Of a stretch of 64,000 nucleotides of DNA, positions 1 through 11,394 are shown one piece after another. The stretch lies in NCBI GenBank assembly GCA_017506865.1, contig JAFCMP010000006.1, forward strand, positions 434,001 to 498,000. The letters run 5' to 3'. This DNA comes from Tribonema minus (taxonomy: Eukaryota > Sar > Xanthophyceae > Tribonematales > Tribonemataceae). Position 1 is the stretch's first letter. Each line of letters starts with the position of its first letter. A program made the position numbers and the translations under genes. Under the pieces are notes generated by a model. The model ran no database searches, was not told the DNA's origin, and saw only the letters and a program-made list of their open reading frames with translations.

Positions 1-65
1 CAGCCAGCGGCTGCAACTGCCTTCTAACTGCGTGTGTACGCTGCTTGCTGCTCGTTCGACTGCAG

Positions 66-3000
66 TGTGAGGCACTGGCGAGCGACTATGCAGGGCCGAG
101 CAACGGCAACACTCATGGCAGCGGCGCTGGCGCTGCTGTGAACAACGGCAGCGCAAGCCCCGGACCCGGGTCGGTGCGAGAGGCGCTAGCGGCAGTTCAA
201 GACTCTATCTACTACTTGCAGGCAAGTTGAACTTCAACATGAACTTAAGTGCTTGCATTCGAGGCACTAGCGGCAGTCCAAGACTCTATCTACTACTTGC
301 AGGCAAGTTGAACTTCAACATGAACTTGAGTGCTTGTATTCGAGGCCTAGTGGCAGTTCAAGACTCCATCTACTACTTGCAGGCAAGGATTTGAACTTCA
401 ACATGAACATAAGTGCTTGCATTTCACCAGGTTAGAGGCACTAGCGGCAGTTCAAGACTCAATCTATTACTTGCAGGAAAGTTGAAGTTTAACACTTGCG
501 TTCTACCAGATAAGCGAGAGCACTGCTGCGAAGTGGCACTCACGGATGGCGTGTGCGCCGTAGCTGTGTGGCAGCTTGTCTCTTTGAAGTCCTACACAGG
601 GTATATTACGTCTTACACAGGGTATGTTATGTGTGGTTACGCCAAACCAGCGCCCACATAAAGGGTTAGGGTTAAGGTCAGGAAAGCGGTCTGGTTGTTT
701 ACTGATGATGCACTTGCAGGCTCAGTGGGTTGATCCATGTGCGCTGCTAACAGGCGATATGGTGCCCATTCACTTTGGTGACCGCGTCCCCCTGTGCCGA
801 CGTCTGACATCACGTTAGTGCGCGCATCAGACTCATGCACAGTCAACTTGACCGTTGTTGCAAAGTCAAACCCTAAATTCAATCAGGACGGATGCATAGT
901 CAACTTGACCGTTGTTGCGAAGGCAGGCACTTGAGTGGTCCTGCGCGCCTGTGCTGACGTCTGACATGATGTTTGAGCGCGCATCGAACTCGTACGCTAC
1001 CTTGCATAGCCTACAGAGGTCAACTTTTTGTGACGAAGTTCAACTCTAGCTCAATTGGACGGAGCGCTCACGATAGGTACTTGACAAATTTGTGACAGTG
1101 CTCGTCCCACTACGACCATGCACGGGCACCCGTCAGCGCTTTCTGCTCCTGCGGCATAGTCAAGTGCTGCTTGAAGTGCAGCATGAAGACACTTCATGAT
1201 TTCAAGCACTGCTGGTAGCGTGCTTCCATACCGTCCAGGCCTGTATACTAGCCCACGGCCTTGACTGCGCATGCGCATCAGTGCTGTGTCACCGCCGATC
1301 ACACCATTCAAGCCTGTAGTCAGGGCGCCCAAGTTCAAAGGTGACGTGCCATCTTGCGCATAGAATCGTCCGCAGCTCCAGCGCTCAGCACCACCTGACC
1401 CCAGCGCTGCTGTTTTGTTGCGCAGGACGTCATTTGCATCATGCGCCCATGTTCAAAGGTGAAGGTCAGAGGTGATGTGCGATCCTGTGCATGGAACAGT
1501 CCGCAGTGCCACATCTTGACCACGGCGCTGTTTTTTTTTTCCGTTGTGCAGGACGTCTTTGAAGCTGCGGTGGACAGGCTGCAGGTGTGCGAGGGCTTGG
1601 CCAGGCACATCATTGACACGTGAGCCCTGACGTAATTGACCCAATTGCCACCCTATGCTTAACCGCTTCTTGGCGGGGGCACGCAAGCCCTTATGCCAGC
1701 CTAACAAGGCCAACGACACGTGCGCCCCAGATGTAACTGACCCGAACTGCAGCCCTAGCCCTAGCCGTTTTTTGGCCAGACACGCAAGCTCTCACCGGAA
1801 TTGACCTGAACTGCAAGCCTACCCCTAGACGCGATTTGGCCGGGGCACGAAAGCCCTAACGCTAGACCTGGCAAACAACCCCAACTTCTTGCGCGGTCAG
1901 GCATGGACGTGAACCGTAACACCGAGTAGCCCGGACTGCAACTCTGAGTTGAACGAGTTGATCGGCGCGCGCAGCTGACTCTGCTTTCTTCACGTAGTGC
2001 CAGTCGCTGGGTGAACGCGGCAGTTGATCTCAGTACACACACAGGCTGAACGTAGCGGGGCTTACGATTGCGCCATGTACCAGAGTGCCCGATGACGCAG
2101 CTTGTGCAGCAGCGCACGGACGGTTTGGTTGCGAGGGATGAACGATGGCTGGTGCTGATTGGCAGCTGGTTGTAACTGTCTTTTGTGGGCGCCACTTAAA
2201 AAAAAAAAAAAAAAATTGCTTGAATCTCCAGCATGTGTTCACGCTGCGGACAGTCTGTTCAGCGCTGCAGCTGCACTTGTCAACAAATTTCAAGTAACCG
2301 TTTTGATGAGCGCAAAGCGTATCAGCTGCAGCGCACCAACAGCAACCACAGTCTCCGTCATTGGCTGCATTGGAAACGCTGTTGGTATGTCGTCTTGGCT
2401 GGGTCCTCTGCAAGCCTACGCGCTGCTGCTCCAGTGCTGAGCATCACCACACACTCACTGCACACTGCCGCCCTGCGCCAACTGCCCTCATAAACCACCA
2501 GCACTCCACACCGGGCTGCCTTGGCTGTCATGCTGCCTTTCCAGTCGTGCATCAGCGCTGCCCTGCAGTTCTACACCCTGTCATTCCTCGTGTTGTCGCG
2601 TCGAGCATTGCCATCATCACGCTTCAACTGAGCTCTGCCACTGTAACCTTCCCCCCTCCCCCCCTTAGGTTTGTCAAAGCGCTGCTCTTGGATGGCATGC
2701 TTGCCAGCTACACACACACCGCAGCAGCCAGCCCATGTCACAGCCGGCGCAGCGCGCACCAATCCCTGAGCGTTGCCACAGCTACTGCCCCCGTTGCAGC
2801 AGCGCTCAGGCCGCCCAAGCTCAACAAGGACGGTGCGCTACGACATCACTGCGAGGCGTCGCTCGCTGCGCCGGTGTCCAGCGTCACCTCCGTGCTGCCC
2901 CAACAAATGACAGAGTTGAAGTTTGCCCGCAGTACGTCCGCCGCCTGTCCCAGCAGCAGCAGCAGCAGCAGTGCCCTGCCGCTGCATGGCAGCGCCCCCT

Positions 3001-6000
3001 CCCTCAGCAGCAGCAGCGCTCAATTTCCTCCATTGGCTAATGGCGGTGGCGGTCGGCACTGCGGTGCAGCAGCAGCAGCGGCGCTCCCGCCGGCGCTGGC
3101 GGCGGTGCGCGCGTCCGTTGCGCTCTTTGCGCTCGCACAGCTCTTTGACATACTGCGCTACCCCTCGCTGGTGCGTGGGATGGCGGCGACAGTGCTGCTG
3201 CGGCGGCAGGGGCAGGGGGACGGGGAGGGGGAGGGGGAGGGGGGGGGGCAACAGGGAGCGCTGCCGCCGCTGCTACTGTGCCTCTACAGCGACAGCGAGC
3301 AGGTGCGTTGTGCGGGAGCTTTCTGGTGCTGTTCATGTAATTTATTAGATTTCACTGCTGCATGGTCGTTAGCCTTGTGTTCACTCTTGGATGTCCATGT
3401 ACATGTGCTCAGGGGGGGGGGGTTGAACTTTGCTCCATCAGTTTCTTGAAGACTATGCAAGCCTTTCCCACCCAAGAATCCTGTATGCCACCACGGGAGT
3501 TCTGCACTTGAGCGAGTATCGGTTTTTGCCACGCCAGCGGCAGTGAGCTGACTCAGCCCGCGCACAAACGTTGCACCTCTGCGCACGTACCTGCCAAGGT
3601 ATATGTACTGCCGCGTCGGCAACACCAACATGTGTGCTAATGCAGCAGTGATCATTCACGGGCACGCCAGAGCTTTGGCACCATCAACCAGTCATCTACG
3701 TATGCACGCGTTTCCATGCGCTGCATTTGCAGTTGTCGGCTTGCCTCTGAACCGCTCACAGGAGCTCACCCACAACCCTAACTTCAACTTGAGAGCTTGC
3801 CCCACATCCTGCTGTGCAGATCTCTCTGGGCGCATCGCACCTGCTTGCAGCACTCTCGCTGCACCCCCTGATTGTCTCACAGGCTCGGGCCAATAACTTC
3901 AAGTTGCACTTCCCCACCATCTATGCACTGCCCCGCCGCACAGATCTCTCTGGGCGCGTTGCAGGTGCGTGCGGCGGTGTGGCCGACACCCCAAACCTCT
4001 CGTCGACGCTTGCCACAACTTCAAATCCAACTTGAACTTGCCCCGCAACTTTCGCACTGCCCCCCCCCGCACGCAGATCTCTCTGGGCACGTTGCTGGCG
4101 CTTGCAGCGCTCTCACACAACCCCGCGTCCGCGCCTGATAGCGCCACACCGGAGGCGATGCCGCGTGATAACTTCAACTTGAACTTATCCCCACCACCTC
4201 CGCACTGCCTCCCCGCGCGCAGATCTCTCTGGGCGCGCTGCTGGTACTCGCGGCGCCCTCACATAACCTCGTGAACGTCTCAGAGGCGCACACCAATAAC
4301 TTCAACTTGAACTTGCCCCACTGCTTTTTATCTGCACTGCCCCCTCGCAGATCTCTCTGGGCGCGTTGCTGGTACTCGCGGCGCTCTCACATAACCCTGC
4401 CGCCGCGCCCGATGGCGCCACACCGGAGGCGATGCCGTGCGAGCTGCGCGCCGCCGCCGCTGAGCCGCTGCTGCGCTTTCTGGGCCGGCGACCCTCGTCC
4501 GACAGGTTGAGGTTGCGGCTGTGCGGCAAGGCGGTGGCAGCGCTCATGCTACGGCCCCCCTGCCCCGTTGCGCGCGCAGATGAGGCAGTTTCTATGAACG
4601 CTAGCCAGGGTAATCAATCCAATGATTTATCCGTGCAAGTAGGGCGGAAGGACCACCGTGCCTCTGGCGTCAACGGCAATGGCAACGGGCAGGTGTTGTG
4701 GGGCTTGTTCGGGGACAAGACGCCCAAATTCAACCGCAAGACTGCACAGGTCCTTCAACCGTCCGCCGCCAACTCAGAAGATCTGTGGGGGGGGCTCGTA
4801 GGGGGTCACGCAGGGACTCTCAGGGGGGTATTGGACGACTCACTGGGGGCAGCTGCGGCGGCGTTGCGGCTACGCGTGCCGACTGCTGATGGCGGCGGCA
4901 GCGGCAGCGGCGGCGGTGCTGGCGAGTTTCACGCGCAGCGCGGCGCGTTTGTGCTGGCGTTTGAGGCGGAAGCGCGCGAGTGGCTCCGGGGGAGGAGCAC
5001 TGCTGACAGGGCCATCACCAATTTGCCAAAAGTGAGTCTCTCTCGCGGTTGTCGGGATGGTGGGGTGTAGTGCACCTGGTGGTGCTTGAAATGCTGATAG
5101 AGACTTATGGCAGCGGGCCCCGCCTGTATTGCATCGTGCTTTCAAGCATCGTGGTGTAGGTGATGATTGCTTCTATGGGGTGTTTTCAAAATCGCTGGGA
5201 GGGTGGTCTGACTTGCTCTCCTAGTGACCTCATCTTCATCCAGCACTGTACTTCACCATCAGTCCAGCAGAACGAGTTGAACGGATTATCTTGGCTTAGG
5301 GTTGGGGTTAGCGTTAGGGTGAGGTGTATCTTCCGGTTGCGACACGTTATCGCTCGGCGCTTTCCTTGCCACATGCACACGTGCTTCCTGCTGGCACCAC
5401 GTGGTGTAAGAAATTTCGATTATTGACCTGATGCGCCTGGGCGTGCTGGTGCAGATGTCAAGCATGGTGGTGCAGTGGAGCATGGCGGAGGCAGCGGGGA
5501 GCACTGGCGACGGCGGTAGCAGTGCTCAGAAGGATGCGCTAGGCGACAGCACGCACAGCAGCCTCATGGCCGGTGAGTATGCAACATGCATTTACGCCTG
5601 GCGCTTGGAATCTTGGCATGATGCTGATCCGCAGCAGGCCAGGTAGGGTCAGCAGTGAACTGTATTTCGGCTGGATTACCCTAGCACTACCTAGCGTACA
5701 TTGGCGCTGCGTGCTGTCATGCAATGAGACAGGTGACGTAGTCGACACTGAGCATCATAGCCGAACGTGCGCTGTGTGTGCAACAGCCAAGGACTGATGT
5801 TGTAGCGACAAGATTTCCTACGGAATCTGGTACCCCCGCATACCCCAACCCTAATGTTAGCGTTGGGACACAGCGCACGGCCATGTGCAAAACAGCAGGT
5901 TCCCGCGTGCACAAGAAGTGGTATTACACCTCCTACTTACCATAGGCATAAGCTGCTGCTGCCCAGCAGAACGCCGTCACAGCGTGCTCTGGTCGATTGC

Positions 6001-9000
6001 AAGCGAGTGCGCGTGCACTTGTGTTGCGCGCGAACGTCTGCTGACACGCGCCGTTCTGAAGTTGCCCCATGTCATCATCATGTCATCATCAGCCACGGCC
6101 CTCCATAAAACGTTGGCAGCGACACCTCTGCAGGCTTTGAGCACCTGAGAATGGTCACCGCTTGCGGCCATGGACATGACATGCACCCTCTCATGGTTGA
6201 CATTGATGAGTTAATCATTGCTCAAACATCGGTGACTCCACAGTGCTCAAGCACGGCCGCTAACCCCACCCCTAATCCTAACAGTCTTCTGGCCTTTGAC
6301 TCTGCCTGTTCCCCTGTGCCGGCAGCCTCCGCCGCGGACGAATCGCTGCGCGAGAGCATACACTGGCTGCTGGAGGTGCGGCACGCGTACCGGTTGCTGA
6401 GCGGCGCTGCCTCTGCCGCCGCCACTGCTGCTGCTGCTGCTGCTGCTGCTGCGGAGGTCGACGAGGAGTTGGCGACGCTGGCGGGAATGCACGCGTCGGC
6501 GGAACACGAGGTGAGCTGAGCGTCGCTGCACGTGCGCTTGAGGCATCAATCAGCCTGTTGCGTACTCTTGGAATTACTGGTGGTAGCATCGCGTGTGCCC
6601 TAGGCTTAGGGTTTGCTGAGCAGTGACAAGTGGGAGCGTCACCTGCCTTGCCTGCGTCTCCTTGCTGGCCTCCTCCTGTGGGGGCCGAAAGGCCTCGTGT
6701 TCAAACATTACTCTTGTGGGAAAGCCCTACCTTCCACCCCCTACTTGATTACAACACCACTGATTCCAGAGAATTGGCGTTGTGTGACTGGGTGTGGCAG
6801 CGCTCCGAGTGTACATACCTACCTGAACGCGTCGGTGCTTCAGGGAAATCCCCTGAGAGAAGGTGAGGTGTACATGGCACTGCTTGTATGCGCTTTTTGG
6901 CGGAGCACGAGGTGAGCTGAGCGTTGCTGAACGTGGAAGCAGTGTGCTCGAGGCATTGCTCAGGATGGTGAGAGGCACCAGTGTGCATGGAAGTGAATCA
7001 AAAGATTGTAGAGCTCTAGGTGACAAGGAGTGGTTAGCCGCAAGTGCCTTCCCCCAATGACCGTGGTCGCCGCTGCTGCTTTCACTGGCCACGAGTCAAA
7101 CAGTGCCATCATATCCGCAGTTGTAAAAAACTTATGTGTGCAAGCTTTTGTGTGCATCTTTTGTCTTTCTGGCAGCGCTCCAGGTGTGGCCGCTATTTCT
7201 GTCTCTGTGACAGCGTCACTGACATTCGTGGCGACGCTCGGGGCACAAGCGCAGCAGCACAGCAGTGCTCAGGATAGTGCTGTCATAGATAGTGCGCGCC
7301 GCAGAGACACGAAGATAAGGCTTGGGGGCTAGATTAGGGTTAGGGTTAGGGTTGGGTTAGGCTAACCCTAACCCTAAAGGTGCAGAGCGGCGCTCGCAGA
7401 CGCGTGCGCATCAAGTGCTGCAGGCCCCGTGTGTGTCGCCGCAACAGGACGGTTATGTTAGGGTTAGGGTTAGGGTTAGGATTAGGGTAACCTAATAGGG
7501 TTAACCCTAACCCTAACCCTAAGCCGCGACCCACTGAACTCACAGTGCACTGAGGTACTGGAGAAGCAGGGCGCTGCCCTGTCCTCCGCACCGAATAATC
7601 TCTGATTCAAAACAGCTCGTTTAGTGGACATCACATTTCTGGAACAGTTTTCTTCAGTTTTCTTCACCTCAGACATCACCTGACCACCACTCTCAATTAA
7701 CTGCAACACCAACTTCAATATATGTCTGCAGGTGCCCACAGACGGCGTTGTGCTCCTCGAAGGCAGAGACGTCGTGTTCTGCGAAGTTGTCCCCCCTTCC
7801 CCTCTCATCAGGGGGGCAGCCAAGCATCACCACCAGCACGCCTCCGCAAAGCAGCGCGACAAGGCGTCAACTTCAACATCAAGTGTCACCCCCACCCTGG
7901 ATGCATACGTGGTTCTCGATGAGGAAGCTCTGGTCATTGCCGTGCCGGAGCGGAATCGCATGACTCACGGCCAGGTGAGCTCACTAACTGTAGTTGAATG
8001 CGCGCACTCACGCATGTGCTGCTTTACTTCAATCCGTGCCCTGTAGCTGCGACTCACACTGCGCGCCCTGCCTGCACCCAAAAATACGGCGTGTCATCGC
8101 TGTTACAGACAGACTGAACGATGGCGCTGCTGCGATGGATGAACTACCGGAAAGTGTGGAATTACCACATAGCTGTCGAGCTTTGCTCCTTGAACACGGG
8201 CGTTTCCCGCGCCAGATGGGGGCTATCAATTTGTCCCACCGAGCCCAAACTTCAAGTACTCGGTGTAACCCTTGACAATGTGCAACCCGAGTCTGCACAT
8301 TGCCTTGGCTGTGGGGCTGTGTTGGGATTTCTGCAGAAGAACACATCTACCTCTGTACTCCTACTTGGATTACATGCACAAAATGGCTTGCAGAAAACTG
8401 CTTGGAAGTAGCTCACAAGTTCTGTGTATGCGCAAGTCAGGTGAATGTCAACATCAACCTCCTTTGCACAACACTGCCTGCTCTCTGGAAACCTATTCAT
8501 GATTCAGTAACAAATTTCTGCAATAACTGCAGAAGACCACTGCGTTTCGCCTGTCGTGCTGCGCAGGCAACATCTGACCCTACGTCTCATGATCACTGCC
8601 TACTCTCCTCTCACTTGTGACCTTGCAGGTCAAGGCGTGGGTGCCACTGCACCACGTTCGCACCGAGTCACAGGAGGTGCTGATGCTAGAGGCTGCTTAC
8701 GGCTCAGCTGATGCGGCCGACGCGACATCGCACGACAGGAGCCCCGACAGCAGCAGCGTTGCCTCTCAAGACGGGCAGGCCATTACTGCAGCAGGTGGAA
8801 TTTGATATTGCCTGTGATGATCACGCAGGCTTTGCTTCGCACTCCCACAGTGCATGGCCAATGCAGCAAGTAGCATGCGCGCTCTGCCTTGTACCTGTAC
8901 TTCAAATAAGTATCTCTGACAGCTGCTCGCTGCTTTAGCGCCCCAATGCTGCTCTGCATTGTAATTGACAGCTGTTAAATACCGTCCCGATGCTGGCACT

Positions 9001-9930
9001 GCGCACTGCTTCCACACTCCAAGATGCAGTTCGAGTGACGTCCTCAGCAGCGCCCTTGCTCCGCCATGCCCCCCCCCCTACTGCCCTCTTCACTTGTCAA
9101 ACATGATCAGACACAGCGCAGCTGCACCAGTCACCGCCACCGCCACAGCAACAGCAACTTGAGCTGCAGATAGTGGCCAGGTCACACAAGCCTGTGGCAC
9201 TGCTGCCGTTTTTGCGCGATGGTGCCGGTGCGGGCGACGCGGGCGTTTTGGCTTCCGGACAGCAGTGGAGCTGCACACTGCGCTTCGAAAATGCAACTAG
9301 CAGGTGTGTACTTTCATGCCCATCTGCAACCAAAGACACATTGACGTAGCTACTTCAACAATACTTTCAAGTACCTCTTGAGGGGTGGCATTGCTAGACA
9401 AGAAGTGGAGGGAAAGGCCCTTTTTTGGTACCCAAGAAAGCGTCATCAACCAAAGTGTACTAACCCTAAGTAGGAAGCAGTGTAGCCAGCCATTGTCCCT
9501 GTCAGCAAGCAAGCCAACTGAGAGGACAACAAAGCAAATCCCTCTTGACCTTGCACAGGCAAAAGGTGTTACTTTCAGTTGCTGACGTTGACATGAACTG
9601 CACACTTTGGATGCATAAAACAGCGCTCAAGACGGAGCGCTTGTGTCAGTGCCCATTGCTGCCGCCCCCGCATCATAGCCTCTTGACCGCCTGACATTAA
9701 TGGTGAGCTCTCAAGTGCGCCTCAGCAGGATCTGCAGCGTGCCCTAAAGCTGTGCCTGACGCTTTGTCTCACAGTGTGATGATCTGCACCGCTGTGTTGA
9801 GCGCTGCTGCAGGCGCGTCGTTCGAGGCCACATCGAGAGCAGGCGCCTCATGATCGAAGCCCACAGGCACGGCCGCATTCTGCAACTGCTCGAAGACTGT
9901 CAGCACGCGAAAACCAAAGCACCGACGTGA
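66..9930 (+). CDS. CLEC16A: CLEC16A/GOP-1-family protein (5' partial), ten exons in window
   Basis: Likely exons: 66-221, 1552-1619, 2669-3302, 4351-5031, 5455-5572, 6326-6510, 7732-7974, 8629-8794, about 9111-9307 and 9775-9930 (stop TGA 9928-9930). Phases agree throughout; only the ends of the ninth exon are uncertain. About 867 residues are in the window and the N-terminal FPL domain lies upstream. From memory of human CLEC16A, blocks match in order: EALAAVQDSIYYLQDVFE with its LDHLHYLNDILII region; VALFALAQLFDILRYPSLV with SLYLLSQVFLIIHHAPLV; ESLRESIHWLLEVRHAYRL with the RRAIRVFFMLRSLSLQL region; and the last exon DDLHRCVERCCRRVVRGHIE, then RRLMIEAHRHGRILQLLED, with DHIRCIIAKQRLAKGRIQARRMKMQRIAALLDL. 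The family acts on endosomes and lysosomes in autophagy, mitophagy and Rab7 activation. The Ser/Ala/Gly-rich inserts (2940-3080, 4890-4930, poly-Ala 6414-6455) are lineage-specific. The first intron has a GC donor (CAG|GCAAGT at 222). Confidence 0.82.
183..500 (+). repeat. Tandem copies of the exon 66-221 donor junction
   Basis: The last about 40 bases of the exon (GCGGCAGTTCAAGACTC onward through the CAG|GCAAGT donor) plus about 40 bases of intron recur about four times: 183-260, 261-338, 339-420 and 430-500, with few differences. Only the first copy is in register with the upstream exon. The later ones look like duplicated exon ends now lying in intron 1. Confidence 0.85.
661..680 (+). repeat. 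Short interstitial telomere-like repeat
   Basis: AAGGGTTAGGGTTAAGG in CLEC16A intron 1: about two TTAGGG-type units. Weaker pieces lie at 5293-5325, 5835-5865, 6264-6284, 29120-29146. Confidence 0.55.
1325..1560 (+). repeat. Twofold tandem copy of the acceptor junction before exon 1552-1619
   Basis: The segments 1325-1437 and 1441-1560 share GTTCAAAGGTGA, a gap with CCGCAG, a T-rich tract and a TTG(C/T)GCAG|GACGTC acceptor. The downstream copy is the working acceptor because it continues in frame as DVFEAAVDRLQVCEGLARHI. The upstream copy has lost the frame after a few bases. Confidence 0.75.
1595..1870 (+). repeat. Tandem copies of the donor junction of exon 1552-1619
   Basis: Three diverged units of about 95 bases carry TTGGCC/TTGGCG, then GGCACGCAAGCCC or its exon counterpart, GACACGTG, and GAC-CC-AACTGCA-CC-TA-CC. 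The first unit contains the real donor (GACAC|GTGAGC at 1620). Confidence 0.6.
3815..4410 (+). repeat. Five tandem copies of the acceptor junction of exon 4351-5031
   Basis: The block CAG|ATCTCTCTGGGCGCGTT plus GCTGGTACTCGCGGCG and its upstream stretch AACTTCAACTTGAACTTGCC appears around 3828, 3940, 4075, 4219 and 4351, about 130 bases apart. The last copy opens the true exon. Upstream copies keep the AG acceptor but soon leave the frame. Confidence 0.9.
6898..6940 (+). repeat. Intronic copy of the donor junction at 6510
   Basis: Positions 6898-6938 repeat 6495-6535 (CGGAGCACGAG|GTGAGCTGAGCG), a copy of an exon end and its donor placed about 400 bases into the intron. Confidence 0.75.
6983..7127 (-). 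repeat. Dispersed about 140-bp repeat, copy 1
   Basis: The reverse complement of this stretch matches 32178-32312 closely. Shared blocks include CACTGTTTGACTCGTGGCCA, GGAAGGCACTTGCGG and TGTCACCTAGAGCTCTAC. The copies lie in introns of two different genes and in opposite orientation, as expected of a small transposed element such as a SINE or MITE. No ORF is seen. Confidence 0.75.
7328..7374. repeat. Head-to-head interstitial telomeric repeat 1
   Basis: Three to four TTAGGG units are followed at once by CCCTAA units in the other orientation, making an imperfect palindrome inside a CLEC16A intron. Confidence 0.9.
7453..7524. repeat. Head-to-head interstitial telomeric repeat 2
   Basis: About five TTAGGG-type units, a short spacer (GTAACCTAATAGGG) and about three CCCTAA units form a second telomeric palindrome, 80 bases after the first. 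Confidence 0.9.
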
Positions 9931-11394
9931 TGGCACTTTGGCAGCGTGTGGTCTTGTCCGTGACTGTCTGTGTAGCCGGCGGCCTCTGCAAAGGCTGCTT
10001 GGTGCAGAGCCTAGTTTGCTTGTACGTCCTTCACCAGACATGCAGCGCTCGCTCTGCACAGCGTGCGCCCAGAAACAGCGCTAGTTTGCCTGTATGTGAC
10101 AACACCCTGTACTTACCTACCCTGTAAGCATTTGTGTACATGTTTGATGCTGTGTATGCAACAGTGGCTGTGCGGCGCGCCAAGGCGCATTTTGATACAA
10201 ATCACGCACGCACGTCAATACACAACGGCGGGTCTCATCACGAGCTGATTTCAATAGTCTTTGCTGTTTGTGTTTTGTCCACCATGAGTGTGAATGGCAC
10301 ATGACTGCGATCGTCACTCGGACACACAGTGTTTGCTGTTGTTGTATTGTTCGCCATGACTGTTGATGGCACGTGATTGCGATGGTCATTCAGACTCGGC
10401 ATGCCTTTGTCGTATAATCACATGAGGAGCATTGCGTGTGTGATGATAGCACGGTGCAAGCACAGCAGATTGGTCCTCATTAAGGCTGCATTTTGTGTTG
10501 TTAGCCATGACCGTTGATGGCGTGATTGCAATGGCCACATAGACACTGCATGCCTTTTTCGTCCGCAGGTCCGGCGCAGCTGCTCAATGGCAACGTTTGA
10601 ACTCAGGATGCCTGATGACCATCGCCAGGTGTGCGAAAGATGCAATGGAGATGATGGACGTGGTCGTCAAAGCCTGGGTATAGAAAGGCTCTAATTTACG
10701 TGTCCCAAAAAGTATATCAATTTAGTATTTTCAAAGGCAGAGGGTGAATGCAATAGGCTGTTGCAAGGGGGCTGATTGACAATCAGCATCCCATGATCAT
10801 GTGACCAGTCGAAAATCATGCGTGCTCTACAGGCCAAATATTTGCGTCCATGTGCCATCAGACTGCAGTGCATGCCTTGTCTGTTGAAAGCTAAGCATAC
10901 ACTGGCATCATAAGCATACCAGCTCTCCGCAGTCTCCAACACATGCAGCCAAACGCGCGCTGCGAGGACATACTTTGAAGAATTGTCATGCTTTAGGGGC
11001 ACTGTGTTGCTGACAAGTGCCTAACAACAGCACCGCGCACAAACCCTGAACAACATGTGAACATGTTTGTGTGATGATACGCATGTTGACAATGCACTAT
11101 GGCAGTGAAAGCGGTTGAAAACATCACCTTGCTGCTGATGTAATTACAATGCCAGCCCGAGAAGTTTGAGTGGCGATGTGCGTTGAACATCTGTGCAGTG
11201 AACACGCCATGTCACAGCAACCAGGTAGCAATTGTCATGGCGCACAGCCAGAAACCCCCTGTCTGAAGTATCAATATTGCGAGAACTCAGAACTCACATC
11301 GTGCGGCGACAACAGGGGACATGAACCACGAATGTGTGCACATTGCATATGCTTTGACAAAACGCTATCCGAATACTACTTTGATTGATTACAA
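9931..11394. other. Intergenic stretch between CLEC16A and the minus-strand gene
   Basis: I recognise no gene. The stretch 10250-10560 holds three diverged copies of a unit of roughly 70-110 bases (GCCATGACTGTTGATGGC and variants, GTGATTGCGATGGTCA, CGGCATGCCTTT). The last copy ends in an acceptor-like TCCGCAG at 10568, followed by a 55-base open stretch (MATFELRMPDDHRQ) and a GT. That could be an orphan exon. The rest shows nothing. Confidence 0.5.

Noticed and set aside
2198-2216. A17 tract as a retroposed poly-A tail
   Set aside because: No retroposed gene or target duplication upstream. It lies in CLEC16A intron 2.
9290-9310. Exact donor of the ninth CLEC16A exon
   Set aside because: Both a GC donor at 9293 and a GT donor at 9308 keep phase 0. 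I could not choose and left the end approximate.
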